A stretch of DNA of 64,000 nt. Source: CAIZQW01 sp942493055. Lineage in GTDB: Bacteria > Verrucomicrobiota > Kiritimatiellia > RFP12 > UBA1067. Shown here piece by piece: positions 35,005-43,718 of the stretch; within the stretch, counting starts at the first letter, position 1, and every line of letters starts with the position of its first letter. Below the pieces are notes generated by a model. The model searched no databases, had not been told where the DNA came from, and saw only the letters and a program-made list of their open reading frames with translations. The stretch lies in assembly GCA_942493055.1 (NCBI GenBank), contig OW818680.1, forward strand, positions 4,774,001 through 4,838,000. Direction: 5' to 3'. Both the position numbers and the translations under genes were made by a program.

Positions 35005-35056
35005 CGTCTTCCTCTTTTATCCGAGCCAGTTATCAAAAACTTTGCTCTATTGTTCC

Positions 35057-35995
35057 TTATCCAGCGCCTCTTCCGACTGCGCCTCCACCTGCTGGCATGG
35101 CTTGCCCGAGCAGATCTGATGGCGCATCGCCCTCAAACTCCTGAATCCATCCGTTTTCGAATCCCAGATCCTCGGCCAACTGCGTCAGCCGTGCATATTC
35201 CGTTGCATGAACCTTCCGATCCCATCCTTCAATGCCGCACGCCTTATGTACGGGCGTATATTGCGACATCACGCTCACATGGACATCCGTCCCCACCTCA
35301 GCAGCCAACCAGTGAAGATTGGCCATGGCTTCGTCAATATGGCCCGGCAGCGCCAGGATACGACAGATCACCCCTCGCCGGGCAATGCCCTGCTCATCCA
35401 GCTGCAACGGCCCCAGCTCGTGCCAAAACCATTGAAATGCCTGGCGGGACGCTTCAACATATCCTGCTGCATCCGAACCTTGTGCAGCGACTTCGGGTGT
35501 AGCATACCGCAAGTCTACAAGCGCAATATCGATGAGATCGGAAAACGCGTCTAAGACCTTTGGCGACTCAAAACCCGATGTATTATACACAAACGGCAGA
35601 GAGATGCCAGCCTGAATTAATGGTTTTACCGCTTCTTTTATTTGGGGCAGCCAGGGGGTGGGGGATACGAGGTTCCAGTTATGGCACCCCAGGTCGGCAA
35701 TTCCTTTAAAGAGGTCGCGCAGCGCTTCAATGGAGAGGTCTTCGCCCTGGTGAGCCTGGCTCCAGGGATGGTTTTGGCAGTAGATGCAGCTCAACGTGCA
35801 ATGGGAGAAGAAGAGCGTGCCGGAGCCGCGTTCGCCGCTGATGGGGGGTTCCTCCCCGAAGTGAGGGCCATGCCTGAAGAGACGGGGGTTCACGCCAGCT
35901 TTGCAATAGCCGACCTTGCCTGTCATGCGGTCGGCGCCGCACGCGCGTGGGCATAACGTGCAGTGACTCAACTGTGAAAAGAGGGGGGCATCCAT
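35057..35995 (-). CDS. PflX-like radical SAM protein
   Basis: This 312-residue protein has an N-terminal cysteine set (C12, C15, C19, C31; HCTLCPRACGADR) and the radical SAM motif C66xxxC70xxC73 (CTLSCIYCQN). Together these match COG1313, the uncharacterised PflX group related to pyruvate formate-lyase activases. The C-terminus has VHVSVMSQYTPVHKA. Its target is unknown. The last residues (AGGGAVGRGAG) are low complexity. No glycyl radical enzyme is seen nearby. Confidence 0.88.
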   Translation of the reverse strand: MDAPLFSQLSHCTLCPRACGADRMTGKVGYCKAGVNPRLFRHGPHFGEEPPISGERGSGTLFFSHCTLSCIYCQNHPWSQAHQGEDLSIEALRDLFKGIADLGCHNWNLVSPTPWLPQIKEAVKPLIQAGISLPFVYNTSGFESPKVLDAFSDLIDIALVDLRYATPEVAAQGSDAAGYVEASRQAFQWFWHELGPLQLDEQGIARRGVICRILALPGHIDEAMANLHWLAAEVGTDVHVSVMSQYTPVHKACGIEGWDRKVHATEYARLTQLAEDLGFENGWIQEFEGDAPSDLLGQAMPAGGGAVGRGAG

Positions 35996-36019
35996 GGTTA
36001 GGCGTTCAGCGGAAGGCGA

Positions 36020-36379
36020 TTAGGGCCGACGCGTCGTCTTTTCTTTCAGGTTAGCCGTGGCCTTCTTGTCCGTAACAAAGGCAATACGGCCATAACCGGA
36101 GCGTTTCAAGGTGTCTGTGACCGAGCGCATGAGCAGATAGTCGCGCTGCTCCTGATTTGCGGGGACGAGGATGCGTATGGCTTCTTCGCGCTTCACACGC
36201 GCACGTCGCAGGAGATCCGGGATCTGTTCCTTGGTGACGGTCTGCTCCCGGTAGATGATTTCCCCCGAGGGCGTTAATTTGATCTCCGTATTCCCGCCTT
36301 CCGCGACAATCGTTGTCGTGGTGCAGCCGACCAGAAATGCGGTTATCGTAAAAAGGCATAAACAGTGCGAAAAAGTCAT
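36020..36379 (-). CDS. Small lipoprotein with ExbD/TolR-like periplasmic domain
   Basis: The 119-residue product starts with a lipoprotein signal (FTITAFLVGC, lipidated Cys19). It is followed by a domain resembling the periplasmic part of ExbD/TolR proteins (TEIKLTPSGEIIYREQTVTKEQIPDLL; a segment ending YGRIAFVTDKK). Unlike ExbD it lacks a transmembrane helix and is anchored by lipid. It may regulate or mimic an ExbBD-type motor. No exbB gene is near. A possible AT-rich ribosome-binding region (GAGGA) precedes the ATG. Confidence 0.75.
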   Translation of the reverse strand: MTFSHCLCLFTITAFLVGCTTTTIVAEGGNTEIKLTPSGEIIYREQTVTKEQIPDLLRRARVKREEAIRILVPANQEQRDYLLMRSVTDTLKRSGYGRIAFVTDKKATANLKEKTTRRP

Positions 36380-36700
36380 ATATCCTCCTCAAAAGTTTAG
36401 AAATGATAGCAAAAGCGCTTTGCCTTGTCAGTAGCAGATTTATGTACCTGACTTCTGCTTGCCAAAAGCGAAGGGAATATGGTATCTTTTTAAGATTATT
36501 GAATGGAGTGCCGCAGGTGTGGCAAATTCCTGTTTTATTGTGCATATAACATCCTCATTGATAGGTGGTTACGAATTATTCAAGGCAGTTAGTTTTGCGT
36601 AATTCTCGGGGACGGAGTCTACCGTTTTTCTGAGACATGGGGATCAAATCGTCTTTTTTGTCCGCTTGTTGCGTACAAAATTAAACAAAAAAGGAACAAA
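36380..36700. promoter_or_regulatory. Divergent promoter region upstream of metK
   Basis: The 321 bases between the lipoprotein gene and metK must hold the metK promoter. I looked for a SAM riboswitch but saw no SAM-I core or SAM/SAH-type consensus. It contains GGGGACGGAGTCT (36608-36620), which recurs at 53660-53672 and resembles repeats near Y1 transposases in other genomes. AAAGGAA lies before the metK ATG. Confidence 0.5.
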
Positions 36701-37888
36701 ATGAGTAAGTTGAATACACGTCATGTGTTTACTTCCGAATCTGTCTCGGAAGGTCATCCAGATAAGGTCTGTGACCAAATTTCCGATGCGATTCTGGACG
36801 CCTGTTTGGCGCAAGACTCGAATGCGCACGTAGGGTGCGAAACAGCAGTCGGTACGAACCTGGTTGTCAATGTAGGTGAGATCACCTGCAAGAATTGGGA
36901 CAAGATCAACCCCCAGAACATCGCCCGCGAGGTGGTGAAGGATATCGGCTACGATGATCCCGCTGAAGGTTTTAGCTTTGACACTTTTAATTATGTGAGC
37001 GCGTTGCATGGTCAGTCTGCGGACATCAACCAAGGCGTGAGCAAGAAGACGCTTGAAGAGCAGGGCGCCGGTGACCAGGGCATGATGTTCGGGTATGCCT
37101 CGAATTCGACGCCTGAACTGATGCCAGCTCCGATCATCTTTTCGCATCAGTTGCTGCAGATGCTGACAACCTTACGTAAAAATGGCGAAATCGCCTATCT
37201 GCGTCCGGACTCCAAGGCTCAGGTGAGCGTGATGCATGAGGACGGTATTGCGAAGGAGATCACGGCCGTGGTTATTTCGCATCAGACGCGCGATGTGCCG
37301 ATTAAGCGAATTCGCAAGGACTTGGAAGAGAACGCACGCTTCCTGTTGCAGGATACGGGCCTGCTCACGAACAAGACCAAGTTCTTTATCAATCCGACAG
37401 GTCGTTTCGTCATTGGCGGCCCCTGCGGTGACTCCGGCGTGACGGGCCGCAAGATTATCGTCGACAGCTACGGCGGCGTAGGCTCGCATGGCGGCGGCGC
37501 CTTCTCGGGCAAGGACCCCTCAAAGGTCGACCGTTCGGCAGCCTATTATGCACGCTATGTCGCGAAGAACATCGTCGCGGCTGGTATGGCGGATAAGTGC
37601 GAAATCCAGATCGCGTATGCCATCGGTGTCGCCAAGCCGCTGAGCATCAACGTCAGCACGTACGGCACGGGCAAGATCTCTGAAGAGAAGATCGAGAAGA
37701 TCCTCATGTCTGGGGAGATCTTCGACTTCCGCCCGGGCATGCTGATCCAGGATCTGGGGCTGAAGACGCCCAAGGGATGGAACTATCGGAAGACCTCCAA
37801 CTACGGTCACTTCGGCCGCGAAGGCTTCCCGTGGGAGAAGGTGAATCGCGTCGCAGCCCTCCGCTCCGCCGCCGGCATGAAGAAATAG
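36701..37888 (+). CDS. metK: S-adenosylmethionine synthetase
   Basis: MetK makes SAM from methionine and ATP. The 395 residues show SEGHPDKVCDQISDA (residues 16-30, ATP and metal site), GAGDQGMMFGYA near 125, the methionine loop, GRFVIGGPCGDSGVTGRKII near 233 and GGGAFSGKDPSKVDRSAAY near 264. The length is slightly longer than in E. coli. It starts an operon with ahcY, 7 bases downstream: MetK makes SAM and AhcY removes the S-adenosylhomocysteine left after methyl transfer. Confidence 0.97.
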   Translation: MSKLNTRHVFTSESVSEGHPDKVCDQISDAILDACLAQDSNAHVGCETAVGTNLVVNVGEITCKNWDKINPQNIAREVVKDIGYDDPAEGFSFDTFNYVSALHGQSADINQGVSKKTLEEQGAGDQGMMFGYASNSTPELMPAPIIFSHQLLQMLTTLRKNGEIAYLRPDSKAQVSVMHEDGIAKEITAVVISHQTRDVPIKRIRKDLEENARFLLQDTGLLTNKTKFFINPTGRFVIGGPCGDSGVTGRKIIVDSYGGVGSHGGGAFSGKDPSKVDRSAAYYARYVAKNIVAAGMADKCEIQIAYAIGVAKPLSINVSTYGTGKISEEKIEKILMSGEIFDFRPGMLIQDLGLKTPKGWNYRKTSNYGHFGREGFPWEKVNRVAALRSAAGMKK

Positions 37889-37895
37889 GAATTTT

Positions 37896-39293
37896 ATGGA
37901 CTACAAAGTTAAAGATTTAGGGCTCGCAGAATGGGGCCGTCGCGCGATTGAAATCGCCGAAAAGGAGATGCCCGGGTTGATGTCGACGCGCGCCAAGTAT
38001 GGCGCGAAGAAACCCCTTAAGGGCGCGCGCGTCATGGGGTCGCTCCACATGACCATCGAAACAGCCGTGCTCATCGAGACGCTCGTGGAACTGGGTGCCG
38101 ATGTGCGCTGGTGCTCGTGCAACATCTTCTCCACACAGGATCATGCGGCCGCGGCGATTGCCAAGGCCGGCATTCCGGTCTATGCCTGGAAGGGCGAGAC
38201 CCTGGAGGAGTATTGGTGGTGTACGCGCAAGGCGCTGACATGGCCGGATGGCTCAGGCCCGGACTTGATCGTGGACGATGGCGGCGATGCCACTCTGCTC
38301 TTGCATTGGGGCGCACGCGCCAGCCGCGGTGATACGGCGTTCCTCGATGCCGCAAGCGGCAGCGAGGAAGAGGCCATCATCAAGGCCCTCGTCAAGACCA
38401 TCCTCAAAGAGGCTCCGGAATATTTCCCGGCGGCTATCCAGAAATGGAAGGGCGTCTCCGAAGAGACCACCACGGGCGTCCACCGTTTGTACCAGCTCGA
38501 AGCAGAAAAGAAGCTGCTCGTGCCTGCCATCAACGTGAATGACTCGGTCACCAAGTCGAAATTCGACAACATCTACGGATGCCGCGAATCGCTGGTGGAC
38601 GGTCTCAAGCGCGCGATGGACGTGATGGTCGCCGGCAAGACGACCTTTGTCTGCGGCTATGGCGATGTGGGAAAAGGCTGCGCGGAGATTCTCAAGAATC
38701 ACCGCGCGCAAGTATGGGTCTCGGAGATCGATCCGATCTGCGCACTCCAGGCTTGCATGGCCGGGTACAAGGTTGCGACTGTCGAGGATGCGCTGCCCTA
38801 CGCGAACATCTATGTCACCACGACAGGCAACTGCGACATCCTCACCGCGGAGCACATGAGCAAGATGCGCGACCAGGCGATTGTCTGCAATATTGGACAC
38901 TTCGACAACGAGATCCAAGTGGCGCAGCTCAAGGCGTGGCCGGGCATCAAGCATGTGAACATCAAGCCGCAGGTTGATAAGTACATCTTCCCGGATGGTC
39001 ACTGCATCTACCTCCTTGCGGAAGGACGTCTCGTGAATCTGGGGTGCGCCACCGGGCATCCGAGCTTCGTGATGTCGAACAGCTTCACCAACCAGACCCT
39101 TGCTCAAATCAAGCTCTGGAATGAGAAGCTCGACATTGGCGTCTATCGCCTGCCCAAGGAACTGGATGAAGAGGTCGCCCGCTTGCATCTCGAGCAGCTC
39201 GGAGCCAAGCTCACGAAGCTCACAAAGCAGCAGGCGGACTACATCGGCGTCAAGGTCGATGGTCCTTATAAGCCAGAACATTATCGGTACTAG
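37896..39293 (+). CDS. ahcY: Adenosylhomocysteinase
   Basis: AhcY splits S-adenosylhomocysteine into adenosine and homocysteine, relieving product inhibition of methyltransferases. The 465-residue protein contains MGSLHMTIETAVLIETL near 48, WCSCNIFSTQDHAAAAI near 72, the NAD-binding VCGYGDVGKGCAEIL near 251, and the C-terminal LDEEVARLHLEQLGAKL...YKPEHYRY end that reaches into the neighbouring subunit. It belongs to the long form with the insert of about 40 residues typical of many bacteria. It follows metK in one transcript. Confidence 0.97.
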   Translation: MDYKVKDLGLAEWGRRAIEIAEKEMPGLMSTRAKYGAKKPLKGARVMGSLHMTIETAVLIETLVELGADVRWCSCNIFSTQDHAAAAIAKAGIPVYAWKGETLEEYWWCTRKALTWPDGSGPDLIVDDGGDATLLLHWGARASRGDTAFLDAASGSEEEAIIKALVKTILKEAPEYFPAAIQKWKGVSEETTTGVHRLYQLEAEKKLLVPAINVNDSVTKSKFDNIYGCRESLVDGLKRAMDVMVAGKTTFVCGYGDVGKGCAEILKNHRAQVWVSEIDPICALQACMAGYKVATVEDALPYANIYVTTTGNCDILTAEHMSKMRDQAIVCNIGHFDNEIQVAQLKAWPGIKHVNIKPQVDKYIFPDGHCIYLLAEGRLVNLGCATGHPSFVMSNSFTNQTLAQIKLWNEKLDIGVYRLPKELDEEVARLHLEQLGAKLTKLTKQQADYIGVKVDGPYKPEHYRY

Positions 39294-39297
39294 GAGA

Positions 39298-39468
39298 AGT
39301 GCGTTAGTTCGTTAGTGTGTGAGTTAACTATACATGGCGACATAAGTGTTCGACGAGCATGGAGCGGCGCGGCTTCCCGCGCCGGCCGGAACGCGAAGGC
39401 GTTCCGCTCCGAAACCTGCGCGGGCTTATGGCTCCATGTATAATACACAAATGAGCTAACGCACCATC
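39298..39468. repeat. GTGCGTTAG / CTAACGCAC inverted words flanking a cloverleaf element
   Basis: GTGCGTTAGTTCGTTAG starts 5 bases after the ahcY stop and CTAACGCACC ends just before the UDP-xylose synthase start, as the arms of an inverted repeat around the element at 39329-39442. CTAACGCACTTC-type words recur at 53034, 53808 and 54788. Confidence 0.7.
39329..39442 (-). mobile_element. Cloverleaf repeat element, copy 1 (inverted orientation)
   Basis: The element has imperfect 18-bp terminal inverted repeats (TATACATGGCGACATAAG and the complement of TATACATGGAGCCATAAG). Its 50-base core (39361-39410) is the exact reverse complement of the cores at 53362, 53428, 53494 and 53930. The core folds into two stem-loops inside an outer GGAGCGG/CCGCTCC stem. 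The TA-rich ends suggest a small non-autonomous transposon. Confidence 0.85.
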
Positions 39469-39473
39469 TTTAA

Positions 39474-40451
39474 ATGAGTAAAAAAATTCTGATTACGGGT
39501 GGCGCGGGGTTCATTGGGTCGCACCTGGCACGGCGTCTCCTTGCACGAGGCGACGAAGTGACGGTCATGGACAACCTGTTCACCGGCACACGTGCCAACA
39601 TCTATGACCTTCAGGACAATCATCGCTTCAGTTTTGTCCTGCATGATGTCACACAGCCCTTTTGGGGGCAGTTTGATGAGATCTACAACCTGGCGTGTCC
39701 CGCCTCGCCGATCCATTATCAGCGCAATCCTGTCGAGACCATCAAGACCTCGTTCCTGGGCATGATGAACGTCCTTGAACTGGCGCTGAAGACCAAGGCG
39801 CGCGTCTTTCACACCTCCACCTCCGAAATCTATGGCGACCCTGAAATCCACCCGCAACCTGAAAGCTACTGGGGCCATGTTAACACCATTGGAATCCGGA
39901 GTTGCTACGATGAGGGCAAGCGTGCCGCTGAAACGCTGTGCGCTGACTATGCGCGTGAATATGGCGTGGATGTCCGGATGATCCGCATCTTTAACACGTA
40001 CGGGCCTCACATGCATCCGCAGGACGGTCGCGTGATCAGCAACTTTATCATGCAGGCGCTTCGCGGAGAGAACATCACCCTTTATGGCGAAGGCGAACAG
40101 ACGCGCAGCTTCCAGTATGTCGACGACTTAATTCGTGCGGTGCTGACCTTCATGGAACTGCCGCCAGAGACGGTCCAAGCCTTTTTTGGAAAACATGGCA
40201 TGACCATGCCAGTCATCAATGTCGGAAATCCCGCGGAGTATACCATCCGCCAGTTGGCGGAGGAGATTGTGAAGCTGATTCCCGGCTGTACCAGCACCTG
40301 CGTTTATCTGCCGTTGCCCAAAGACGACCCGCGTCGTCGTAAGCCTGATATTACGCTTGCCAAGGAGCTTCTCCAGTGGCAGCCCACGGTCCCGCTCCAA
40401 GAGGGCCTCGCCAAAACCATTGACTACTTTCGACCACGTATGACACCGTAA
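39474..40451 (+). CDS. uxs: UDP-glucuronate decarboxylase (UDP-xylose synthase)
   Basis: This 325-residue short-chain dehydrogenase converts UDP-glucuronate to UDP-xylose. It has GGAGFIGSHL near 9-18, the UXS-type YNLACPASPIHYQRNPVETIKT near 74, TSTSEIYGDPEIHPQPESYWGHVN, and the catalytic CYDEGKRAAE (Tyr/Lys). These distinguish it from dTDP-glucose dehydratases. It precedes the UDP-glucose dehydrogenase gene by 11 bases, so the two make UDP-xylose from UDP-glucose. This starts the extracellular polysaccharide locus. Confidence 0.94.
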   Translation: MSKKILITGGAGFIGSHLARRLLARGDEVTVMDNLFTGTRANIYDLQDNHRFSFVLHDVTQPFWGQFDEIYNLACPASPIHYQRNPVETIKTSFLGMMNVLELALKTKARVFHTSTSEIYGDPEIHPQPESYWGHVNTIGIRSCYDEGKRAAETLCADYAREYGVDVRMIRIFNTYGPHMHPQDGRVISNFIMQALRGENITLYGEGEQTRSFQYVDDLIRAVLTFMELPPETVQAFFGKHGMTMPVINVGNPAEYTIRQLAEEIVKLIPGCTSTCVYLPLPKDDPRRRKPDITLAKELLQWQPTVPLQEGLAKTIDYFRPRMTP

Positions 40452-40462
40452 AGGAGAGAGAG

Positions 40463-41818
40463 ATGAACAAGAACATCTGCTGTATTGGAGCGGGATATAT
40501 CGGCGGGCCGACCATGGCTGTGATCGCGAAGCACTGTCCCGACCGCGTCATCAGGGTCGTGGATATCAATGAAAAACGGATTGCGGCGTGGAATTCCGAT
40601 GAGCTGCCGATTTATGAGCCCGGACTTGATGAGATTGTCAAGCAATGCCGGGGCAAGAATCTCTTCTTCAGCACGGATATTGCGGAGGCCATACGCGCCT
40701 GCGACATTATTTTTGTCGGCGTCAACACGCCGACAAAGACCTTTGGACGCGGGGCCGGATGCGCATCGGACTTGCAGTACTGGGAGGCAACAGCCCGGAG
40801 TATCGCTGCCATGGCCAATGGCGATAAGATTGTCGTTGAGAAATGTACGCTTCCTGTCCGCACCGCTGCGGCCATGGAGCGCATCTTGAGCGAACATCAC
40901 CAGTATCGCTTTGATGTGATCTCCAATCCTGAATTTCTGGCGGAAGGCAGCGCCATCCGTGATCTGGAAGCGCCGGATCGCGTGCTGATTGGCGGGCACC
41001 AGACGCCTGAAGGCTTGAAGGCTGTACAGTGTATTGTCGATATCTATGCAAAATGGGTGCAGCCGAAGAAAATACTCACGGCCAATGTCTGGTCCAGCGA
41101 ACTTACAAAGTTGGCCGCCAATGCCATGCTGGCTCAGCGTGTGAGTTCGATCAATGCGTTTTCCGCCTTGTGCGAGGAGACGGGCGCGGATATTGATGAA
41201 GTCGCGCTTGCGATGGGCATGGATAATCGCATCGGTTCAAAGTTCCTGAAAGCCGGGCCTGGTTTTGGCGGGTCGTGTTTTAAGAAGGATATTCTCAACT
41301 TGGTGTATATCTGCGAATCCCATGGACTTCAGAAGGTGGCTGACTATTGGCGTCAGGTTGTGCTCATCAATGATTATCAGCAGGAACGTCTGATCAGCAA
41401 CATCCTCAAGTCCATGTTCAATACGGTCGCCAATAAAAAAATGGCCATCTTCGGCTTTGCGTTTAAGGCCAATACCGGCGACACGCGTGAATCGCCAGCC
41501 CTTGCGATTTGCCAGATGCTGCACGAAGAACATGCCCAGCTTGCCATTACTGATCCCAAGGCCTTGGCGCATGCGCGAGAGGACTTGAAGTGCTATTCCA
41601 ACGAGATACTCTTTACTTCGGACCCCTACGAAGCGGCACAGGAAGCCGATGCAATCATCGTGATGACGGACTGGGAGCTTTTCCAGGCGCTTGACTATGA
41701 GCGGATCTATAAATCCATGCGGAAACCAGCCTTCTGTTTTGACGCCCGGAACTGTCTTGACAATGCCCTGCTCAAGCAGATCGGCTTCCAATATCGCGGC
41801 ATCGGGAAGCCCTCATAA
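40463..41818 (+). CDS. ugd: UDP-glucose 6-dehydrogenase (eukaryote-like type)
   Basis: The 451-residue enzyme oxidises UDP-glucose to UDP-glucuronate in two NAD-dependent steps. Visible are CIGAGYIGGPTMAVIA (residues 7-22), GVNTPTKTFGRGAG near 90, EKCTLPVRTA near 133, NPEFLAEGSAIRDL near 160, the catalytic C272 in GFGGSCFKKDI and the C-terminal UDP-binding domain (FKANTGDTRESPA near 335). The sequence is of the animal/plant-like type rather than the short Ugd type. It is tightly linked to uxs. A second, shorter dehydrogenase of the same superfamily lies at 50630. Confidence 0.95.
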   Translation: MNKNICCIGAGYIGGPTMAVIAKHCPDRVIRVVDINEKRIAAWNSDELPIYEPGLDEIVKQCRGKNLFFSTDIAEAIRACDIIFVGVNTPTKTFGRGAGCASDLQYWEATARSIAAMANGDKIVVEKCTLPVRTAAAMERILSEHHQYRFDVISNPEFLAEGSAIRDLEAPDRVLIGGHQTPEGLKAVQCIVDIYAKWVQPKKILTANVWSSELTKLAANAMLAQRVSSINAFSALCEETGADIDEVALAMGMDNRIGSKFLKAGPGFGGSCFKKDILNLVYICESHGLQKVADYWRQVVLINDYQQERLISNILKSMFNTVANKKMAIFGFAFKANTGDTRESPALAICQMLHEEHAQLAITDPKALAHAREDLKCYSNEILFTSDPYEAAQEADAIIVMTDWELFQALDYERIYKSMRKPAFCFDARNCLDNALLKQIGFQYRGIGKPS

Positions 41819-41873
41819 CTTCAAGTTCATGCCCACGGATCACACGGAAAAAAACGGAAAAGACAATTCTTTT

Positions 41874-41965
41874 GCGGCTCACCGAGACGGTTCGCCCTAC
41901 CCGCTTCGCACGGTGCATAGATCTGATATCCGAAGGCGGTAGGGCGAACCGTCTCGGTGAGCCGC
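41874..41965. repeat. 90-bp perfect inverted repeat element, copy 1
   Basis: The arms GCGGCTCACCGAGACGGTTC... and its reverse complement pair over 28 bases around a loop of about 36 bases. A near-identical copy is at 50402-50491. It lies 55 bases after ugd and just before an octamer array. Confidence 0.88.
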
Positions 41966-41982
41966 TGACTCGTCTGGCTCCT

Positions 41983-42056
41983 AAACTTTAGAACTTTAGC
42001 ATTTTAGAACTTTAGAACTTCTACATGTTTCAAGTTTCAATAACGTAATAAGGCAA
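41983..42056. repeat. AACTTTAG octamer array before the ligase gene
   Basis: Words AACTTTAG, AACTTTAG, CATTTTAG, AACTTTAG and AACTTCTA are followed by AAGTTTC 7-mers and a degenerate AATAAGGC word. This is the first of the many AACTTTAG arrays of the 42-58 kb region. Confidence 0.85.
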
Positions 42057-42064
42057 TTCCTCCT

Positions 42065-43552
42065 ATGAACTGGCTTTCAAAACATATTCTCTTTTTCCAT
42101 ATCGCGGCGCTCATTATTGCACTCGGGTGGATTCATGGTGGCACGCGCCCCGACTGGCTGTTGCCGGTTGTCCCCTGGATGGCGCTGCTGATACTCCAAT
42201 GGTTGCTGTTTTGCCCGCAACCCAAGAAAGATGAATTCTTGCTGGATTCCCGTCAGCGCATCTGGAATTTGCTGAAGCGCGATCCGTTGACCTACGTTTC
42301 ACTTCTGTTTACAGTGCTCCTGATTATCCCGTTCTACAATGTTGCGCCAGAACCGCTGCTGGTCGAAAGCACCCAGAAATGGCAGATCTTCGCGCCACGG
42401 ATAAAATGGCTGCCCTTCACGACAGATATCTATCGGCATGGCATTGTGCTCTTGTGGTTTATCCCTGCGATGATTACGGTATTGGCTGTGAAACACGGAC
42501 TCCTGAAGCGCTCGAAGCGTATCCTTCTGGAAGTCATCTGCTGGAATGGCGCAGCGTTGGCAATCGTAGGCTTCGTGCAGCTTGCCCTCAAGGCGACCTC
42601 CATCCTGGGCTTGACCCCGTTGGATACCTATTTCTTCTCCGTCTTCGGCTATGTCAATGTGGGTGCCGCCTATTTCACGTTGATCGGCGCCTTCTCCTTT
42701 GGGTTGTGGTTACAGCATGCGGCGGAAGATGCCAACCTGGTGGCGGTCTCAACGCTGGATGCCGATGAAATACAGCCAGCCCTTGTCACGCATCGCATGT
42801 TCATTCCAATGGTCTTATGTTTCGCAGGTGCCATCAGCACCTTGTCGCGTGCGGCAATTCTGCTCTGTGTGTTGCTGTTTGTCTTCTTCTTAGTCTATGG
42901 GTTGGCCTATATCTGGAAGCGGATATCGTTGGGGGTGCGGATTTCTATCTTGTCAGGATTGAGTGCACTCATCTTTTCGATTGTCGTCCTCTTCTTTGCC
43001 TTGAAACTCGAAGGTCTTAAAAAGGAGTTGTCAACGATTACGCTTAAAGCAGTGGTTGAGCGGGTGACGGGAAGCGGCCAGTATCATGTCCGCGTTTCAA
43101 AGGACATTTTGGGGGACTATCCGTTGTTTGGCGTTGGCGGCTGGGGCTATCCAGTTTATCAGCGAGCCTATATGACCCCAGAGGACTACAAGAGCATTCA
43201 GATTGTGGGTGGCAGCAATGTGCATAATGATTTCCTTCAGTTTCTAACCGAACATGGCTATCTGGGGTTCGGATTGATGGTGGCCTTTGCTCTGTTGCTC
43301 GTCATACCTCTGGTCAGGGACCTCATCCGTTTTTGCCAATTAAAGTCTTCCGGGGGGCAAAATTTTGGTTCGCTGACAAGCGGTCACTGGTTTTACCGTA
43401 TACCGCCAGTCATCGTCGCCATATTTGCCGGAACGACCGCGACGGTTCTCCATTCGTTTGGCGATCTTCCCTTCCGCTCGCCTGCGGTCTTGGTTGTCTG
43501 GCTCGTCTCCTTCCTCTGCGCCACAGCCTGGCTTCCCGTGATGAAGAAATAG
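42065..43552 (+). CDS. O-antigen ligase/polymerase-like membrane protein
   Basis: The 495-residue protein has about 12 hydrophobic segments and a large loop with a conserved VGGWGYPVYQRAYM...GGSNVHNDFLQFLTEHGY segment (about 355-400), the pattern of the Wzy/WaaL superfamily (PF04932), in which histidine and arginine residues of the big periplasmic loop act on lipid-linked sugars. It joins or polymerises glycan units in the periplasm. It lacks a purine-rich ribosome-binding site; TTCCTCCT precedes the ATG. Octamer arrays lie on both sides. Confidence 0.88.
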   Translation: MNWLSKHILFFHIAALIIALGWIHGGTRPDWLLPVVPWMALLILQWLLFCPQPKKDEFLLDSRQRIWNLLKRDPLTYVSLLFTVLLIIPFYNVAPEPLLVESTQKWQIFAPRIKWLPFTTDIYRHGIVLLWFIPAMITVLAVKHGLLKRSKRILLEVICWNGAALAIVGFVQLALKATSILGLTPLDTYFFSVFGYVNVGAAYFTLIGAFSFGLWLQHAAEDANLVAVSTLDADEIQPALVTHRMFIPMVLCFAGAISTLSRAAILLCVLLFVFFLVYGLAYIWKRISLGVRISILSGLSALIFSIVVLFFALKLEGLKKELSTITLKAVVERVTGSGQYHVRVSKDILGDYPLFGVGGWGYPVYQRAYMTPEDYKSIQIVGGSNVHNDFLQFLTEHGYLGFGLMVAFALLLVIPLVRDLIRFCQLKSSGGQNFGSLTSGHWFYRIPPVIVAIFAGTTATVLHSFGDLPFRSPAVLVVWLVSFLCATAWLPVMKK

Positions 43553-43561
43553 GAGGGAAGA

Positions 43562-43696
43562 AGTTCTAAAGTTCTAAAATGCTAAAGTTCTAAAGTTTTT
43601 GATAAAAGGGCACGAACGAAAAATTTAAGAAGCAACTCCAAACTGTAGGGCTGTATTTTAACTTTAGAACTTTAGAACTCTCGAACTTTAGAACTT
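43562..43696. repeat. Inverted octamer spacer
   Basis: TTCTAAAGTT words (43562-43597) right after the ligase stop face AACTTTAG words (43660-43696) just before the kinase gene. The two arms are reverse complements separated by about 60 bases, so the spacer can form a long imperfect hairpin. Confidence 0.88.
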
Positions 43697-43718
43697 CTCA
43701 CGCCCCTTCTCATTCACT

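Noticed and set aside
36380..36700. SAM or SAH riboswitch upstream of metK
   Set aside because: No recognisable SAM-I, SAM-II or SAM/SAH core or a paired terminator was found by eye. A covariance-model search would decide.
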